Shown here piece after piece: positions 39,014 to 48,850 of a stretch of 64,000 nt of DNA. Position 1 is the first letter of the stretch; every line of letters starts with the position of its first letter. The stretch spans positions 558,001 to 622,000 of the forward strand of contig NC_009361.1 of assembly GCF_000092065.1 (NCBI RefSeq), written 5' to 3'. Made by a program: the position numbers and the translations under genes. This DNA is from Ostreococcus lucimarinus CCE9901. Lineage: Eukaryota > Chlorophyta > Mamiellophyceae > Mamiellales > Bathycoccaceae. The notes under the pieces were generated by a model that saw only the letters and a list, made by a program, of their open reading frames with translations, did no database searches and was not told the origin of the DNA.

Positions 39014-40075
39014 TTACGTCATTCCAGCCATGCTCCCCGCGAGATTGAACGCGGGAAACACGATGTTGGGGAACTTTTTGGACAGCGTCGTGAACTCTTC
39101 GAACGATATGTTCCCATCGCCGTCGGTATCGCACTGACGCATGAGCCATTCTACCTTGCGTTCGATTTGCTTGTCGGTGCTCATATTCGTCGCGCAAATG
39201 ATTTTGCGCAGTTCGCTCGAGTCGATGTACCCCGAACCGTCGAGATCGTACACGCTGAACGCGAACTGAATCTTATTATCGCGTGCCTCGCCACCGACGT
39301 TGGCCATACCGACGATGAATTCCTTAACGTCGATGAGACCGGTGCGATCGGTGTCAAACATGGAAAACAGACGCTCGACAAACGGCGTGCGATCGACGCG
39401 CAACATGCGCACGAATTCATTCACGTCCACGCGCCCGCTCCCATCCTTATCGCTCTCCAAGAACGCCTTGTATATTGCTTTTAACGCGTCCGTACCGAGC
39501 CCTTGGGACCTTCGGAACGACTCTAAATCATGAATCCCGCCCGATCCGCCGACGCCGACGTCGTCCATCCCGCCCATCGGCGCTCCGCCGCCGCCGACGC
39601 CCATCATGCCCGCACCGCCCGCGCCCATTCCCACGCCGTACGTTCCGCCCATCTGATGCGGCGCTCCACCGTACGCGTTCCCATACTGCACTCCCGGCGC
39701 GTTCCCGTACCCATACCCTCCTCCCGGTCCCGGCGCGCCGCCGCGATTCAACGCCATATTCGGCGGTTGCCCGTACTGTCCTCCTTGTCGCCCCACGTTC
39801 GCGCCGTAGCCCCCCGCGCGCGGCGCCACGGGCGCGCCGCTCAGCTGCGCCATCAACCGGTGAAATTCCTCGAACGATATCTGCCCATCGCCGTCGGTGT
39901 CAGCCATTAAAATCATCTCATCTATCTCGTCATCCGTCACCTTCTCGCCCATGGATGCGAGGACGTGCGCGATCTCCGCGGCGCCGACGTAGCCGTTGCG
40001 GTCGAGATCGAACTCGCGGAACGCTTGGCGGATGTCGTCTTTCGACAGGCCGCCGGCGTCGGGCTGGGCGTACAT
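39014..40075 (-). CDS. Six-EF-hand calcium-binding protein with Gly-rich linker
   Basis: A 353-residue protein built as calmodulin lobe, flexible linker and calcineurin-B-like unit. All six loops look calcium competent with D at position 1 and E at 12: residues 23-34 ([12 protein letters not shown]), 59-70 ([12 protein letters not shown]), 209-220 ([12 protein letters not shown]), 241-252 ([12 protein letters not shown]), 277-288 ([12 protein letters not shown]), 316-327 ([12 protein letters not shown]). Between hands 2 and 3 lies a Gly/Tyr/Pro/Met-rich linker (about 80-185). No myristoylation Gly at position 2 and no kinase domain are present, so it is not a CDPK. It should act as a calcium sensor or adaptor; partners are unknown. 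The start ATG is at 40073-40075. Confidence 0.88.
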   Translation of the reverse strand: MYAQPDAGGLSKDDIRQAFREFDLDRNGYVGAAEIAHVLASMGEKVTDDEIDEMILMADTDGDGQISFEEFHRLMAQLSGAPVAPRAGGYGANVGRQGGQYGQPPNMALNRGGAPGPGGGYGYGNAPGVQYGNAYGGAPHQMGGTYGVGMGAGGAGMMGVGGGGAPMGGMDDVGVGGSGGIHDLESFRRSQGLGTDALKAIYKAFLESDKDGSGRVDVNEFVRMLRVDRTPFVERLFSMFDTDRTGLIDVKEFIVGMANVGGEARDNKIQFAFSVYDLDGSGYIDSSELRKIICATNMSTDKQIERKVEWLMRQCDTDGDGNISFEEFTTLSKKFPNIVFPAFNLAGSMAGMT

Positions 40076-40229
40076 CGCGCGCGCGCGACGGTGACGCGCG
40101 ACGGCCGCGGCTTTTTTACGCGCCGCGGTCGAGTGAGTGACGTTTGAAATCGAGGGCGCGGGAGGAAGGTTTGATTCTTTCGTCGGTGAGTGATGTGACA
40201 GAGAAAGAACGACGCGCTAAGCGCTGAGG

Positions 40230-43200
40230 CTACTTGGAGACGGTTTTCATGGTGAAACGAAGTTTTGGCTTGGGAGCGCCTTTGTCGGCGGGCGGGCGCC
40301 AGCGCGGCTCGACGCACTTGGCGGCGTCGTACGGAGAGTCGCGCTCGGGAACGGGATGACCAGGGTACAAAGATTGGATCGTCTTCGCGATGACGCCGCG
40401 TAAGACTTCGGCATCTTTGTACAGCGTGCTGCTCGATTCGTTGAAGTTTTGGCAGTTGGAAAGCATGAGCTCGAGGGCGACGCAAAACATCCACGTCGAG
40501 GGGTAACCGCCCGCGTTCAAGCATTTTTGAATGCTGCCGAGATCGATGGGCGCAGAGATGGCGCGATAGTACTCGGGTAAAGCCTTACGCGTAGGAAGTA
40601 ACTCGAAAGGATCCGCGCGTTTGCGTCCTTTTTTGTCCTTGCTCGCGCGAATAGCGGCCAGAACGCTCCGACACGCGCTCGTTTCTTGCTTTGTCATCTC
40701 TATCTTTTCCGGCGGCGGAGACGCCTCCGCGGTGTCTTCGCTCATCTCTTCTCGACCGTCATCCGCGAGGTAATCGATTTCTTCATCGGTATCGACATCC
40801 ACTTTGTTCACCAGTTCCCAGACTTCCCCACCTCGAGCGTCACGAAAGACGAGCGGGTTTTGTCGCAATAGCGCGCCAAGCGCCGCGAGTGGTCTTCGTC
40901 CCCAAAGACCACAATCCACACCTTTCTCGACCATGATTTCATAAAGCGAATTTAATGGCATTGCGTTTCCGTGAACACGAGAGAGGACGTAAATCGCGCA
41001 GTCGAGCGGGTTCTTCGGCACGCGACGATCTCTCGGCGCGCTGCGTTGAGACTTTCGCTTTGGTACATATTCCTCAGAATCCGAATCATACCGCGCACGA
41101 CGCTTCCTTTGCGGGGCGGCTTGTGTGTTTGATTGTCTGAGCTCTGGTTGAACGTACTTCTGCGGAAATGGATCGTCTTCGTCTTCAATCACGCCATCAT
41201 CGACTGGTTTATCCCACGCTGGCTCATCTACGTTGTCGTAAATGTTCTTTGATGGCACCGGGTGGCCTGGAAACCGTTCCTGAACCGCCTTGAGATAGAC
41301 GCCTCTCAGGACTTCGGCGTCTCTGTAGAGCATCGAAGCGGGATCGTTAAAGCGCTGACAATTGGTAAACATGAGCTCCATCGCGACGAGGAAGAACCAG
41401 ACATTCGGGTAACCAGCCATGGATTTCCGAAGCATTCGCTCGATCGCCGCACAGTCGACCGGACACTTGATGATTTCGTAGTAATCAGGTAGGGTGAAGC
41501 GCGAAGGGAGCCTTTCGAACGGTTCAGATAAGCTTCTACCATCGGCTTCGACTTTGCGAACAGCTTGTAGAATTTCGAAGCACTTACGACGCTCGCTATG
41601 CTTCATCGTCGTCGTCGATGGTTTCAAACGCGTGTAAACGCTAAATCCTCCTAGTGGAACTCGAACGGTGGCTTCTTCAGAGCCTGCAACGCCTGGCGGA
41701 CGCACGTGGAGACGAGAGGGCGCTTTTTCGTCCTCGGCTTCCTCTTCGTCGTTCGGAACAAGCACGTCCGAATCGAGCCACTTCACGCGTTGCATGCAGA
41801 GCGCGACGTCCTCCAGTTGACCATCGTCGTACCTAATTGAATGATCGCCGTTCGCGACGTTGTAAGCTTCAACATTCCCGAGGTAGAACAGCTGCTCTGT
41901 CGCCCACCAGACCGCTATGCGCCGTCCGATGACATCATCGCCCTTTTCATCGCCGCGTTCGACCAAGTGCGCGCCGATAGTAATGCCAGGCGTGTCGTCG
42001 GGATTGAGAACGCGGCACGAATTTCGCCATTTTTTTGAGCTGCCGCAGCCAGACATGCGTTCGAATTCGCCCCCACCGACTATTTTGTCTGAAGCGACAT
42101 CGTGTATGCGTTCAGCGCGCGATTTGCACATTGTTTGTAACATGCCTACGTGACCGGCACAGGTAATGGCGATTGGATCCGGAATATCTTCCTCGCCTTC
42201 GTAGGCCGCAAGATCTTCGGCGCTGTAGCCGATGGATTCCTTCATGCACACCACGCGCCTCCCTCCGTGCAATTCCATCTCAGCCTCGCGGCGAACCTCT
42301 TCCTCTTCAGCATCTCTACGTCGACGTTCGCGCTCACGCTCGCGCTCAGCATCGCGTTCTGACTTCTCTGCAGCCTTTTCAAAAGACTCGATGCTTCGCA
42401 GGACCTGGTATTCAAACGTTCGCTTTGCGTCGAGATCCTCCAAAGCAATGTTTGCGAGCATTTCTCGTTTCGTCTCGTCGGCGTCGTCCATGGCCGCAGC
42501 TTCTACTTTCCGCTCCATGTGCGCTTCGAGGGAGTCTTGCACTTGCTCTTCCGAGTACCCGAATAGCGTGTCACCATCTATTTGGTCTGGCTTCCATTCG
42601 TACTCGACGGGTTTGTACCGCTCCGATTCGGTGAGATTGAGTTGATACTTTTCGTATCTCCCCGTTTCAACCATGCGCTTGAGGTGAGAGTGCGCGGCGT
42701 AGGGTACCGCTCGCTGGTACAGTCGCTCCTCCGGAAGTTCGTCCGCCATGACCTGTCTATTGGTAATCAACCCCGTACTCGCAAGAGTGACGAGTTTAGT
42801 GAAGTGCGGCAAGGACGACCAATCGACAGCGTCAATGGGGTAGTCCTCGACCACGCCTCTAGTCGTCCTCATGAGCATCGTGGAAGTGGATACCGGTGCA
42901 CCTGGTAAGAAGCGATTGACAGCCGGATACTGGGTCGATAAGGGTTCTGAGTGTCGCTCCCAATCCTTTTCGGTTCGCTCGTAGCGACTCAAACCGTCAT
43001 CGGCGGCGACGTCCACTTCCATCCTGTCATCCTCGACGACGTCCACGTTCAACACTAGGTCGCCAGCGTCGGATACGGATAACGTGACCGCCACGCGCTC
43101 GCATCGCGCCTCCGCATCGTCCGTGACTTCGACGTTCTTCTCCTCTTTCACCTCGACATACCCATTTATTTGAAGGTCCTTGAATTCAACAGTAGAGTTC

Positions 43201-44219
43201 AAGTTATCCGCGAATCCCATCGGCCGATACGTGTGACCCATGCAAGCATAGAACAATCCGCACGCGGTGCACAAAGAGCGTCGCTTATCTGGACCGAGAC
43301 GCATCTTTGGTGTCTCTTCTTTGCTGATGCCGCATTGTACGCAGTGGGAGGCGATTTCACCGTCTAAGACGTCGATCTTGTCCACTTCCCAATTCTGGAA
43401 CTTGTTCTCTTTGAACTGCTTGCGAAACGCCCGTCGTGTCTTTTCTTCTTCGTCAAGTTCATCTTCTTTCACGACGGGAATCGGTGCGTGCTTGACAATC
43501 GGCGCCCACAACGCCCTCGCGCGCTCGTCAATGTACGTCGGGTAGTACGGACGGTACCAGCTCGGCGTTGGACTACCCATCAACAAATCTAAGGCCTTCT
43601 CCGCGCGTTCAACAATGAAGTCTTCGTAAAGTCGCCGCCGACGTCTTGCGCACTCTTGCAAAATGATCACCGCCGCGCCGCTCGCCGTCGCGCTTCCTTT
43701 CTCATCCGTTCGCACGTGTCGTTTATTCTCCTTCACACGATCATTCCCCCATATCAAATGGTGCCAACCCACGTCATCCGTCCACGCCGCGTACGGTTCA
43801 TCACCGCAGTACCCTTCGACGAAGTAATTCTTCGGCACCAATCTTCCATTCAAACCTCTATCCTCCTCCGTCGCCGTGCCGAGACTCCCCACGTCCGCGT
43901 CCACCTCAAACGCCCAATGCGTCCTCAACGGTCGCTCGATCCGCGTGCCGCGCCACGACGTCAGCCTCGACTCTTTCCGTAATTTCTCCACTCGCGAGCT
44001 CTGTCTCGCCGGTTCTCTCTTCACTCTCGGTCCTCGTCCTCTTCCGCGGCCGCGTCCGCGCCCTCGCCCTCGTCCGCGGCCCGGCCCGTCTCCCTCTCCA
44101 CCGATCCCCGCCTCGCTCGCCAGCTTCGCCAGCGCCAAGCGTTCCATCAGCGCTTTATTTCTTTCGATTTTCGCTTGTCGCTCGCGCTCGTACTCGGTGA
44201 GCTCTTCTTCGCGCGCCAT
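40230..44219 (-). CDS. Multidomain chromatin protein: GATA finger, Tudor-like, two bromodomains, HARE-type winged helix
   Basis: A 1,329-residue intronless protein. The N-terminus has 'YERERQAKIERNKALMERL', a coiled segment frequent in plant nuclear proteins, then an RG-rich tract (about 48-66). At about 293-320 lies a GATA-type finger: CVQC, 20 residues, CTAC. A Tudor-like segment, 'RRIAVWWATEQLFYLGNVEA', with 'HSIRYDDGQLEDVAL', sits at about 762-808. Bromodomain 1 (about 876-990) has 'LPDYYEIIKCPVD' and 'NCQRFNDPAS'. A HARE/HB1-type winged helix ('MPLNSLYEIMVEKG') is at about 1078-1140. Bromodomain 2 (about 1180-1293) has 'LPEYYRAISAPIDLGSI' and 'NCQNFNESSS'. Both bromodomains keep the acetyl-lysine Asn region. 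The protein likely reads acetylated or methylated chromatin and may join a remodeller. Confidence 0.85.
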   Translation of the reverse strand: MAREEELTEYERERQAKIERNKALMERLALAKLASEAGIGGEGDGPGRGRGRGRGRGRGRGRGPRVKREPARQSSRVEKLRKESRLTSWRGTRIERPLRTHWAFEVDADVGSLGTATEEDRGLNGRLVPKNYFVEGYCGDEPYAAWTDDVGWHHLIWGNDRVKENKRHVRTDEKGSATASGAAVIILQECARRRRRLYEDFIVERAEKALDLLMGSPTPSWYRPYYPTYIDERARALWAPIVKHAPIPVVKEDELDEEEKTRRAFRKQFKENKFQNWEVDKIDVLDGEIASHCVQCGISKEETPKMRLGPDKRRSLCTACGLFYACMGHTYRPMGFADNLNSTVEFKDLQINGYVEVKEEKNVEVTDDAEARCERVAVTLSVSDAGDLVLNVDVVEDDRMEVDVAADDGLSRYERTEKDWERHSEPLSTQYPAVNRFLPGAPVSTSTMLMRTTRGVVEDYPIDAVDWSSLPHFTKLVTLASTGLITNRQVMADELPEERLYQRAVPYAAHSHLKRMVETGRYEKYQLNLTESERYKPVEYEWKPDQIDGDTLFGYSEEQVQDSLEAHMERKVEAAAMDDADETKREMLANIALEDLDAKRTFEYQVLRSIESFEKAAEKSERDAERERERERRRRDAEEEEVRREAEMELHGGRRVVCMKESIGYSAEDLAAYEGEEDIPDPIAITCAGHVGMLQTMCKSRAERIHDVASDKIVGGGEFERMSGCGSSKKWRNSCRVLNPDDTPGITIGAHLVERGDEKGDDVIGRRIAVWWATEQLFYLGNVEAYNVANGDHSIRYDDGQLEDVALCMQRVKWLDSDVLVPNDEEEAEDEKAPSRLHVRPPGVAGSEEATVRVPLGGFSVYTRLKPSTTTMKHSERRKCFEILQAVRKVEADGRSLSEPFERLPSRFTLPDYYEIIKCPVDCAAIERMLRKSMAGYPNVWFFLVAMELMFTNCQRFNDPASMLYRDAEVLRGVYLKAVQERFPGHPVPSKNIYDNVDEPAWDKPVDDGVIEDEDDPFPQKYVQPELRQSNTQAAPQRKRRARYDSDSEEYVPKRKSQRSAPRDRRVPKNPLDCAIYVLSRVHGNAMPLNSLYEIMVEKGVDCGLWGRRPLAALGALLRQNPLVFRDARGGEVWELVNKVDVDTDEEIDYLADDGREEMSEDTAEASPPPEKIEMTKQETSACRSVLAAIRASKDKKGRKRADPFELLPTRKALPEYYRAISAPIDLGSIQKCLNAGGYPSTWMFCVALELMLSNCQNFNESSSTLYKDAEVLRGVIAKTIQSLYPGHPVPERDSPYDAAKCVEPRWRPPADKGAPKPKLRFTMKTVSK

Positions 44220-44522
44220 GCCGCGTCGTCAATCGCGTTCGAGCGGTGAATCGCTTTTTGAATTTGTTTTTTAGTCTGCGCGCCCGGTGCCGGCGCGGAA
44301 ACCGAACCGTCGTTTGATTGGACGCGCGTCGACGCGCGAGCGATGCGGTCGCGCGCGCGCGCGCGCGCTCGGCGGCGCGAGCGGGACGAGCGCGCGCGAC
44401 GTCGGCTCGATCTGCGGCGCCGCGCGACGCGGGGACGAGGGGACGACGGGGTGAAATCCGTGTGTGAGATTGAGACTGGGCGCGGCGCGCGAACGCGCGC
44501 GAGGACGACGGGCGTTACATCG
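44220..44522. promoter_or_regulatory. Upstream region of the bromodomain protein gene
   Basis: 303 nt between the bromodomain gene start and the stop of the dioxygenase gene. It contains a T-rich stretch (44252-44272) near the start codon and an alternating CG run of 19 nt at 44350-44368 that could adopt Z-DNA. No gene is visible. Confidence 0.35.
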
Positions 44523-45413
44523 CTAGAGCGGGACGAAAGGAAAGTCGGGGGAGCGGCGGAGCCAATTGGTGGGGCGCCAAGTCGCGGTGGCGTCGACGTA
44601 GTGGACCGAGTACGCGTGGCGAGACGCCGGCGAAAGATTCGGGCGACTGTAGTGCACGTTTTGGCCGTGAAGCACGACCAAGGTTCCGGCGGGGACGTCC
44701 AAGGGTTCGGCGACGGTGAGGTCGTGCGTCGGGGCGTCGCCGATGAATTCGACCGCGCGAGTGCCGTCGTGGTCAACGACCATGCGTCGCGCGACATCGG
44801 GCGTGCCGGAGAGCGCGTGCAGGCAGCCGTTTTCCAGCGTGCAATCCTCGAGGGCGAGCCAAATTCCGACGCACGTCGGTGGGTCGGTGTTCAAAAAGGT
44901 TGAGTCTTGATGCGGCACCACTTCACCGCCGATGGACGGTTGTTTGAATATGTACATGGACTGCACCGGTTGCGGATTCCGCGGCGAGCCCAGCGTTTTG
45001 AATAGATTCTTCACCTTTTCCGAGCGACTCCACGCGCGAAACACTGGATCTAAATCGTGCAGCGCGTGTCCGATTTTGTTGATCGAGAGGTGTTTCGGCA
45101 CGCGCAGTTCGCCCCGTTCATCGAACGCTCCCTCTTCAAAGAAGCAACAGACTTTGTCGGCCGACCCCAAAAAATACTCGTCCGTCGCCCGTTTCTGCCC
45201 GGACTGATTCACGGTAGAGAAGATCGACTCTCTGTTTGCGTTGGCGTCGAATTTGTCGACTATTTCCGCCGCGCGCGCGCGCATGGCGGAGATTTCGGTG
45301 GGGCTCGCGAAGTCAGTGAGCACCAAGTATCCATGCGTTTCGAACGCGCTGACGTCTTCGGGTGCGAGCGAGCCGCTCGTCGAACACTTCGACCAGGATG
45401 TCTTCGCGCGCAT
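44523..45413 (-). CDS. Phytanoyl-CoA dioxygenase-like (PhyH/PHYHD1) Fe(II)/2-oxoglutarate oxygenase
   Basis: A 296-residue protein of the PhyH family. The iron ligands are visible: His168 and Asp170 in PHQDSTFL, and His254 in 'GQNVHYSRPN', with Arg257 or the later Arg in 'ASRHAYSVHYVD' as 2-oxoglutarate contact. The N-terminal 'FETHGYLVLTDF' strand and 'VGIWLALEDCTLENGCLHAL' core are typical. The PHYHD1 branch is favoured over the peroxisomal PHYH because there is no N-terminal PTS2 motif. It should hydroxylate a lipid or small metabolite with 2-oxoglutarate and oxygen; the substrate is not known. The start ATG is at 45411-45413. Length is normal for the family. Confidence 0.88.
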   Translation of the reverse strand: MRAKTSWSKCSTSGSLAPEDVSAFETHGYLVLTDFASPTEISAMRARAAEIVDKFDANANRESIFSTVNQSGQKRATDEYFLGSADKVCCFFEEGAFDERGELRVPKHLSINKIGHALHDLDPVFRAWSRSEKVKNLFKTLGSPRNPQPVQSMYIFKQPSIGGEVVPHQDSTFLNTDPPTCVGIWLALEDCTLENGCLHALSGTPDVARRMVVDHDGTRAVEFIGDAPTHDLTVAEPLDVPAGTLVVLHGQNVHYSRPNLSPASRHAYSVHYVDATATWRPTNWLRRSPDFPFVPL

Positions 45414-45628
45414 CGTGATGCGCGCCGAACGGGGGGGCGACGGGGGCTCCAGAAGCGACGCGCGTGACTGTGATGCTTTTAACCGTCTGCATTTTTTGTA
45501 AAACAGTGGCGTCGCCGAGGAGTCGTCACCGAGGAAAGGAAACTAGCAACTCAATTAGTGATTACAAGGTTTTAATGGTAACAAGACCGGTCGGTCGCGT
45601 CGCGTCGCGTCGCGTCGCTCGCTCGCCC

Positions 45629-46720
45629 TCACGCGCGAGGTTCGAAGTTCTTCTTGAAAGTTTCGGCGACGAGGATGGGAAAAGCAATAGTGGCGTCGAC
45701 GTAACATTTGACTGGTTTGGCATCCATGGTGATCTTTCCCCAAGACACTGCCTCGTCCGGGCGTGCACCGGAGTCGCTTCCATCGAACTCTTGCGCGGTG
45801 TTGATGAACACGGCGTAATCCGCGCCGTTTCGCATCAAATTACTGTTGCAAATGTGGTGCTTGGCGACGCCGCCGCCGAGAATAATGATGCCCGTCTTCC
45901 TCGGCCGTTTAACCTTGATCGACTCATCGTTCATCGCTCGAACGTCCGCGACGACGTCAATGACCAAGCCTGGGTTCTTATACGAGTGAAAGTACAACAT
46001 GTCGCCGATGGAACCATCCGTCAGCGCCGGACAATAGCAAGGAATATCGTTCTTCGCAGCCCAATAAAAGATGGAATCCTCGTGATTAATCTCCATACCA
46101 AGCCGCTTGATCACCGATGAGCACGTCCATTTCACGCCCTCTTCGTTTTGTTCCCTGAGCATCGCGTCCAATATCGGCATGATCCAATCCTCGAAATCGC
46201 AATAGTTGTCGTTTGGCTGAATCAAATTTCCGATTCGGTTCAATCCCTTCCCCCGCAAATCTTTCCCGCGAAGCGCGAAATCCCCCAAATACGTCGGTTT
46301 CATGCATTTTATGAAATCTTCCTCAACCCCACCCGCCGTCGTGCACAGCACGTCGATCATCTTATTTTTGCACAGATATTTAATAGTCTCTCGCGTCCCG
46401 CTGCTCGTCAGGTTGCTCGTCCATCCCAAAAATATCTTCGTTCGCACGTTCGCCCTGTGCGCCTCCCCTCGCTCGTCCTCGTCCGTCTCCTCCGTCACCG
46501 CCTCGTCGCTCAACCGCCACCGCAGCATTCGATTCACCTCCCCGATCGCTTGTCCCAGCGACGTCGCTTGGTACCCGGTGGTGTAGAGCGACCGCATCAG
46601 CGCGTCGTAATCGAGCGCGCCCTCGAAATCGTACCCTCGCACGACGCTCGCGTCCGCGGGCATGGGTTCGGACTTCACCAGCACCGCCTGCGCGGCGGCG
46701 TTCGGGACGCCGTGCGACAT
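45629..46720 (-). CDS. DHS: Deoxyhypusine synthase
   Basis: A 363-residue enzyme that transfers the aminobutyl group of spermidine to a lysine of eIF5A, the first step of hypusine formation. NAD-binding and active-site blocks are present: '[20 protein letters not shown]', '[16 protein letters not shown]', '[20 protein letters not shown]', '[19 protein letters not shown]'. The catalytic lysine is in SWGKI at residue 329, exactly the human numbering. The N-terminal '[20 protein letters not shown]' is also conserved. Length matches yeast and human enzymes. The start ATG is at 46718-46720. It is divergent from an unknown membrane protein gene. Confidence 0.95.
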   Translation of the reverse strand: MSHGVPNAAAQAVLVKSEPMPADASVVRGYDFEGALDYDALMRSLYTTGYQATSLGQAIGEVNRMLRWRLSDEAVTEETDEDERGEAHRANVRTKIFLGWTSNLTSSGTRETIKYLCKNKMIDVLCTTAGGVEEDFIKCMKPTYLGDFALRGKDLRGKGLNRIGNLIQPNDNYCDFEDWIMPILDAMLREQNEEGVKWTCSSVIKRLGMEINHEDSIFYWAAKNDIPCYCPALTDGSIGDMLYFHSYKNPGLVIDVVADVRAMNDESIKVKRPRKTGIIILGGGVAKHHICNSNLMRNGADYAVFINTAQEFDGSDSGARPDEAVSWGKITMDAKPVKCYVDATIAFPILVAETFKKNFEPRA

Positions 46721-46935
46721 CTCGAGACGGCGGCGTCGCGCTCTGGCGCCGGCCGGCGGCGGGACCGCACGCGTCCCGGCCGTCGTCGGTTCGCGACTCG
46801 TCCGAGTGTGTCTTCGTATTTAACGTCTCAGACGACCATGACGGGACGATTGCGAAAGGTGGCGCCAACACCATCAACAGCAGCGATTTTCGACACCTTC
46901 GACTTCACTTCCCGAGACGACGCGAGGACGAAACG

Positions 46936-47844
46936 ATGGGCGAAGACGCGAAGACCGAGACGGCGTACGGCGCGATCGCGCGCGACGTCGACGTCGAGGC
47001 GACGCCGCTCGAGGGCGAGCGGGCGCGACGCGAAACGCTCGCCGCGAAGGTGCGCGGACGAAAAACGCTCGGATTGGCCGCGGTGGCGCTCGCGGGCGTC
47101 GGCGCGGTGGCGCGGGCGCGCGCGCCGGAGATGTTCACCGCGTCGCTCGGTCGCGCGCCGCTCGTGCCGGCGCTCGGATTGGCGGACGGGGCGTATTACG
47201 CGCGGGGCGGGAAGCACCGACTTCGAGACCCGTTCCTCAACGGCGTGCCGATGAAGCAGATGACGGACGCGCAGAAGAGCGCGAACGTTGTGAACTGGTG
47301 CCGTTTTCGTAATGTCGCGAGCAACGGAAACTTTCGATGCGGCGTGACGTGTCGCCAGGACGGAGAAAACGGCTCTAACGCGCCGGAAGTCTTTTACATC
47401 GGCAGCACGCCGGCGGACGATGACGGCAACGTCTATCGCACCATCAGCCGCAAGGGTGAAGATGGAAATATGTACGTCTGTTATTCTGACTGGTCCCAGA
47501 ATAATGGCTGGAACAGAAAAGTCATGAAGTGTCCGACGAGCGGATCCAGAGCTGTTTTGACGAACAGCACCAGTCTTCCCGAAGGCGCGAAGTTAACAAT
47601 CTCGGAAGTGCCCGCGGCCAAGAAACACACCCAAAACGTGGAATATGATATGGGCACCCTCTACACGTTCGTGAACAAAGATCTCGCGAGTCGTGAATCG
47701 GGCAAAGGTCTGTGCCGGGATTTCGGCAGCTCAATTGCGTGCCACGCACGGCAGAACAACATCGCGGACGTCAACGCCCAGTTTGAATTCATCCCAGTCG
47801 TGCCAGACGACGCTTCCGGAGATGTCTCCGCTTGCCCGGCGTAA
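46936..47844 (+). CDS. Unknown type II membrane or secreted cysteine-rich protein
   Basis: A 302-residue protein I do not recognise. The N-terminal 43 residues are charged; a modest hydrophobic segment (TLGLAAVALAGVGAVARA) could anchor it as a type II membrane protein. The lumenal part from about residue 110 has eight cysteines in NWCRF, FRCGVTC, MYVCYSDW, MKCP, GLCRD, IACHA and SACPA contexts, an even number that suggests disulfides, and many Asn/Gly/Ser and Trp/Tyr residues as in extracellular lectin-like or wall proteins. The 3' half is less GC-rich than the 5' half. No domain can be named. It is convergent with the next gene. Confidence 0.65.
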   Translation: MGEDAKTETAYGAIARDVDVEATPLEGERARRETLAAKVRGRKTLGLAAVALAGVGAVARARAPEMFTASLGRAPLVPALGLADGAYYARGGKHRLRDPFLNGVPMKQMTDAQKSANVVNWCRFRNVASNGNFRCGVTCRQDGENGSNAPEVFYIGSTPADDDGNVYRTISRKGEDGNMYVCYSDWSQNNGWNRKVMKCPTSGSRAVLTNSTSLPEGAKLTISEVPAAKKHTQNVEYDMGTLYTFVNKDLASRESGKGLCRDFGSSIACHARQNNIADVNAQFEFIPVVPDDASGDVSACPA

Positions 47845-48003
47845 ATTTGCCGCGTGATGCGTACTAAGTCTCGCCATCCCTGGCGAATTTTGTTCTCAAG
47901 AAGTCATCGCCAGTCGACGATGAATCCCAAACTCTTACAATAAAATGCGTCCTTGTAATAAAGATGATATCTCCAAATGACTAGTGCTACTGCGCGCTAT
48001 GTA

Positions 48004-48804
48004 CTATAATCTTGATCTAAGAGATGCGGTGTTCGCCGCGGCGTCGGCGACGTATCCCGCCTCGGCGTCGTCTAAATCCAAACCGTACTTGATCCTCGCG
48101 AGCGACGACAACTCTTCAGAGTCTAAAGTTCGCGACAACGCCTCGAACACGGTGAGTTCCTTGATTTCGTCGCCGCCATCTCGCACGCGTACCGCTTCCC
48201 CGCGCTCATTGATGCGAAAACCGACGTCTTCGGCGCGGTTCAACATCAAAGAAATCTCCCTTCGCGCCTCTGGAGGCGTCTCGGACCTCAGCACCACGCT
48301 CGGCAACCCATTCACGATCGCCTCTCTCAGCCCGGCGTCTCGCGTCAGCGCGTCGCCGTAACGAATTCTCCTCGATCGTTCCCATCGTCGCTCGAACACG
48401 CTCGGCACGTCGTACTCGATCAACTTGAGCGCCAAATTTAAGTGCGACGACCCGAGCGTGGCGTAAGCCCACCGCCGCGACGCCCACGTTCGCGCCGACA
48501 CCTCCGGGAGCACGCGCGCGTTCGCCCGCGAGAACGCCTCCCACCGTCGATACGCGTCTGATTTCAGCATATCTCGCGCCCGTTCGCGCACGACGACCGG
48601 AACGTCGTGGTTTTCGTTGAATCCATCCTCGCAAATCGACATCGCGATGCCGTGGGCGTGTTCAAGCGAGACGCCGCTGTTCGCCCTGTTCGTCGCGTCG
48701 GGGATGACGAGACGCGGCAAGACGCGCTGCATCTTCGGTTCTCGCCATTTAGAGAGCAGCGCGTTGAGGCGAACGACGTCGCCGTCATCGGCGTCGTGGG
48801 CCAT
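48004..48804 (-). CDS. Unknown helical protein
   Basis: A 266-residue protein not recognised. It is largely helical and Arg/Glu/Ala-rich, without membrane segments or leader. The middle has 'TWASRRWAYATLGSSHLNLA' and 'VPSVFERRWERSRRIRYGDA', aromatic and basic stretches that look conserved rather than random. The N-terminus is acidic (MAHDADDGDVV). The start ATG is at 48802-48804. Only 46 nt separate its start from the stop of the DUF1995 gene on the same strand, so its promoter may overlap that gene's 3' end. Confidence 0.6.
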   Translation of the reverse strand: MAHDADDGDVVRLNALLSKWREPKMQRVLPRLVIPDATNRANSGVSLEHAHGIAMSICEDGFNENHDVPVVVRERARDMLKSDAYRRWEAFSRANARVLPEVSARTWASRRWAYATLGSSHLNLALKLIEYDVPSVFERRWERSRRIRYGDALTRDAGLREAIVNGLPSVVLRSETPPEARREISLMLNRAEDVGFRINERGEAVRVRDGGDEIKELTVFEALSRTLDSEELSSLARIKYGLDLDDAEAGYVADAAANTASLRSRL

Positions 48805-48850
48805 GGAGTGCGGCGCTCGACGAATTCAATTCTGTTACAAACGCGCGGCG

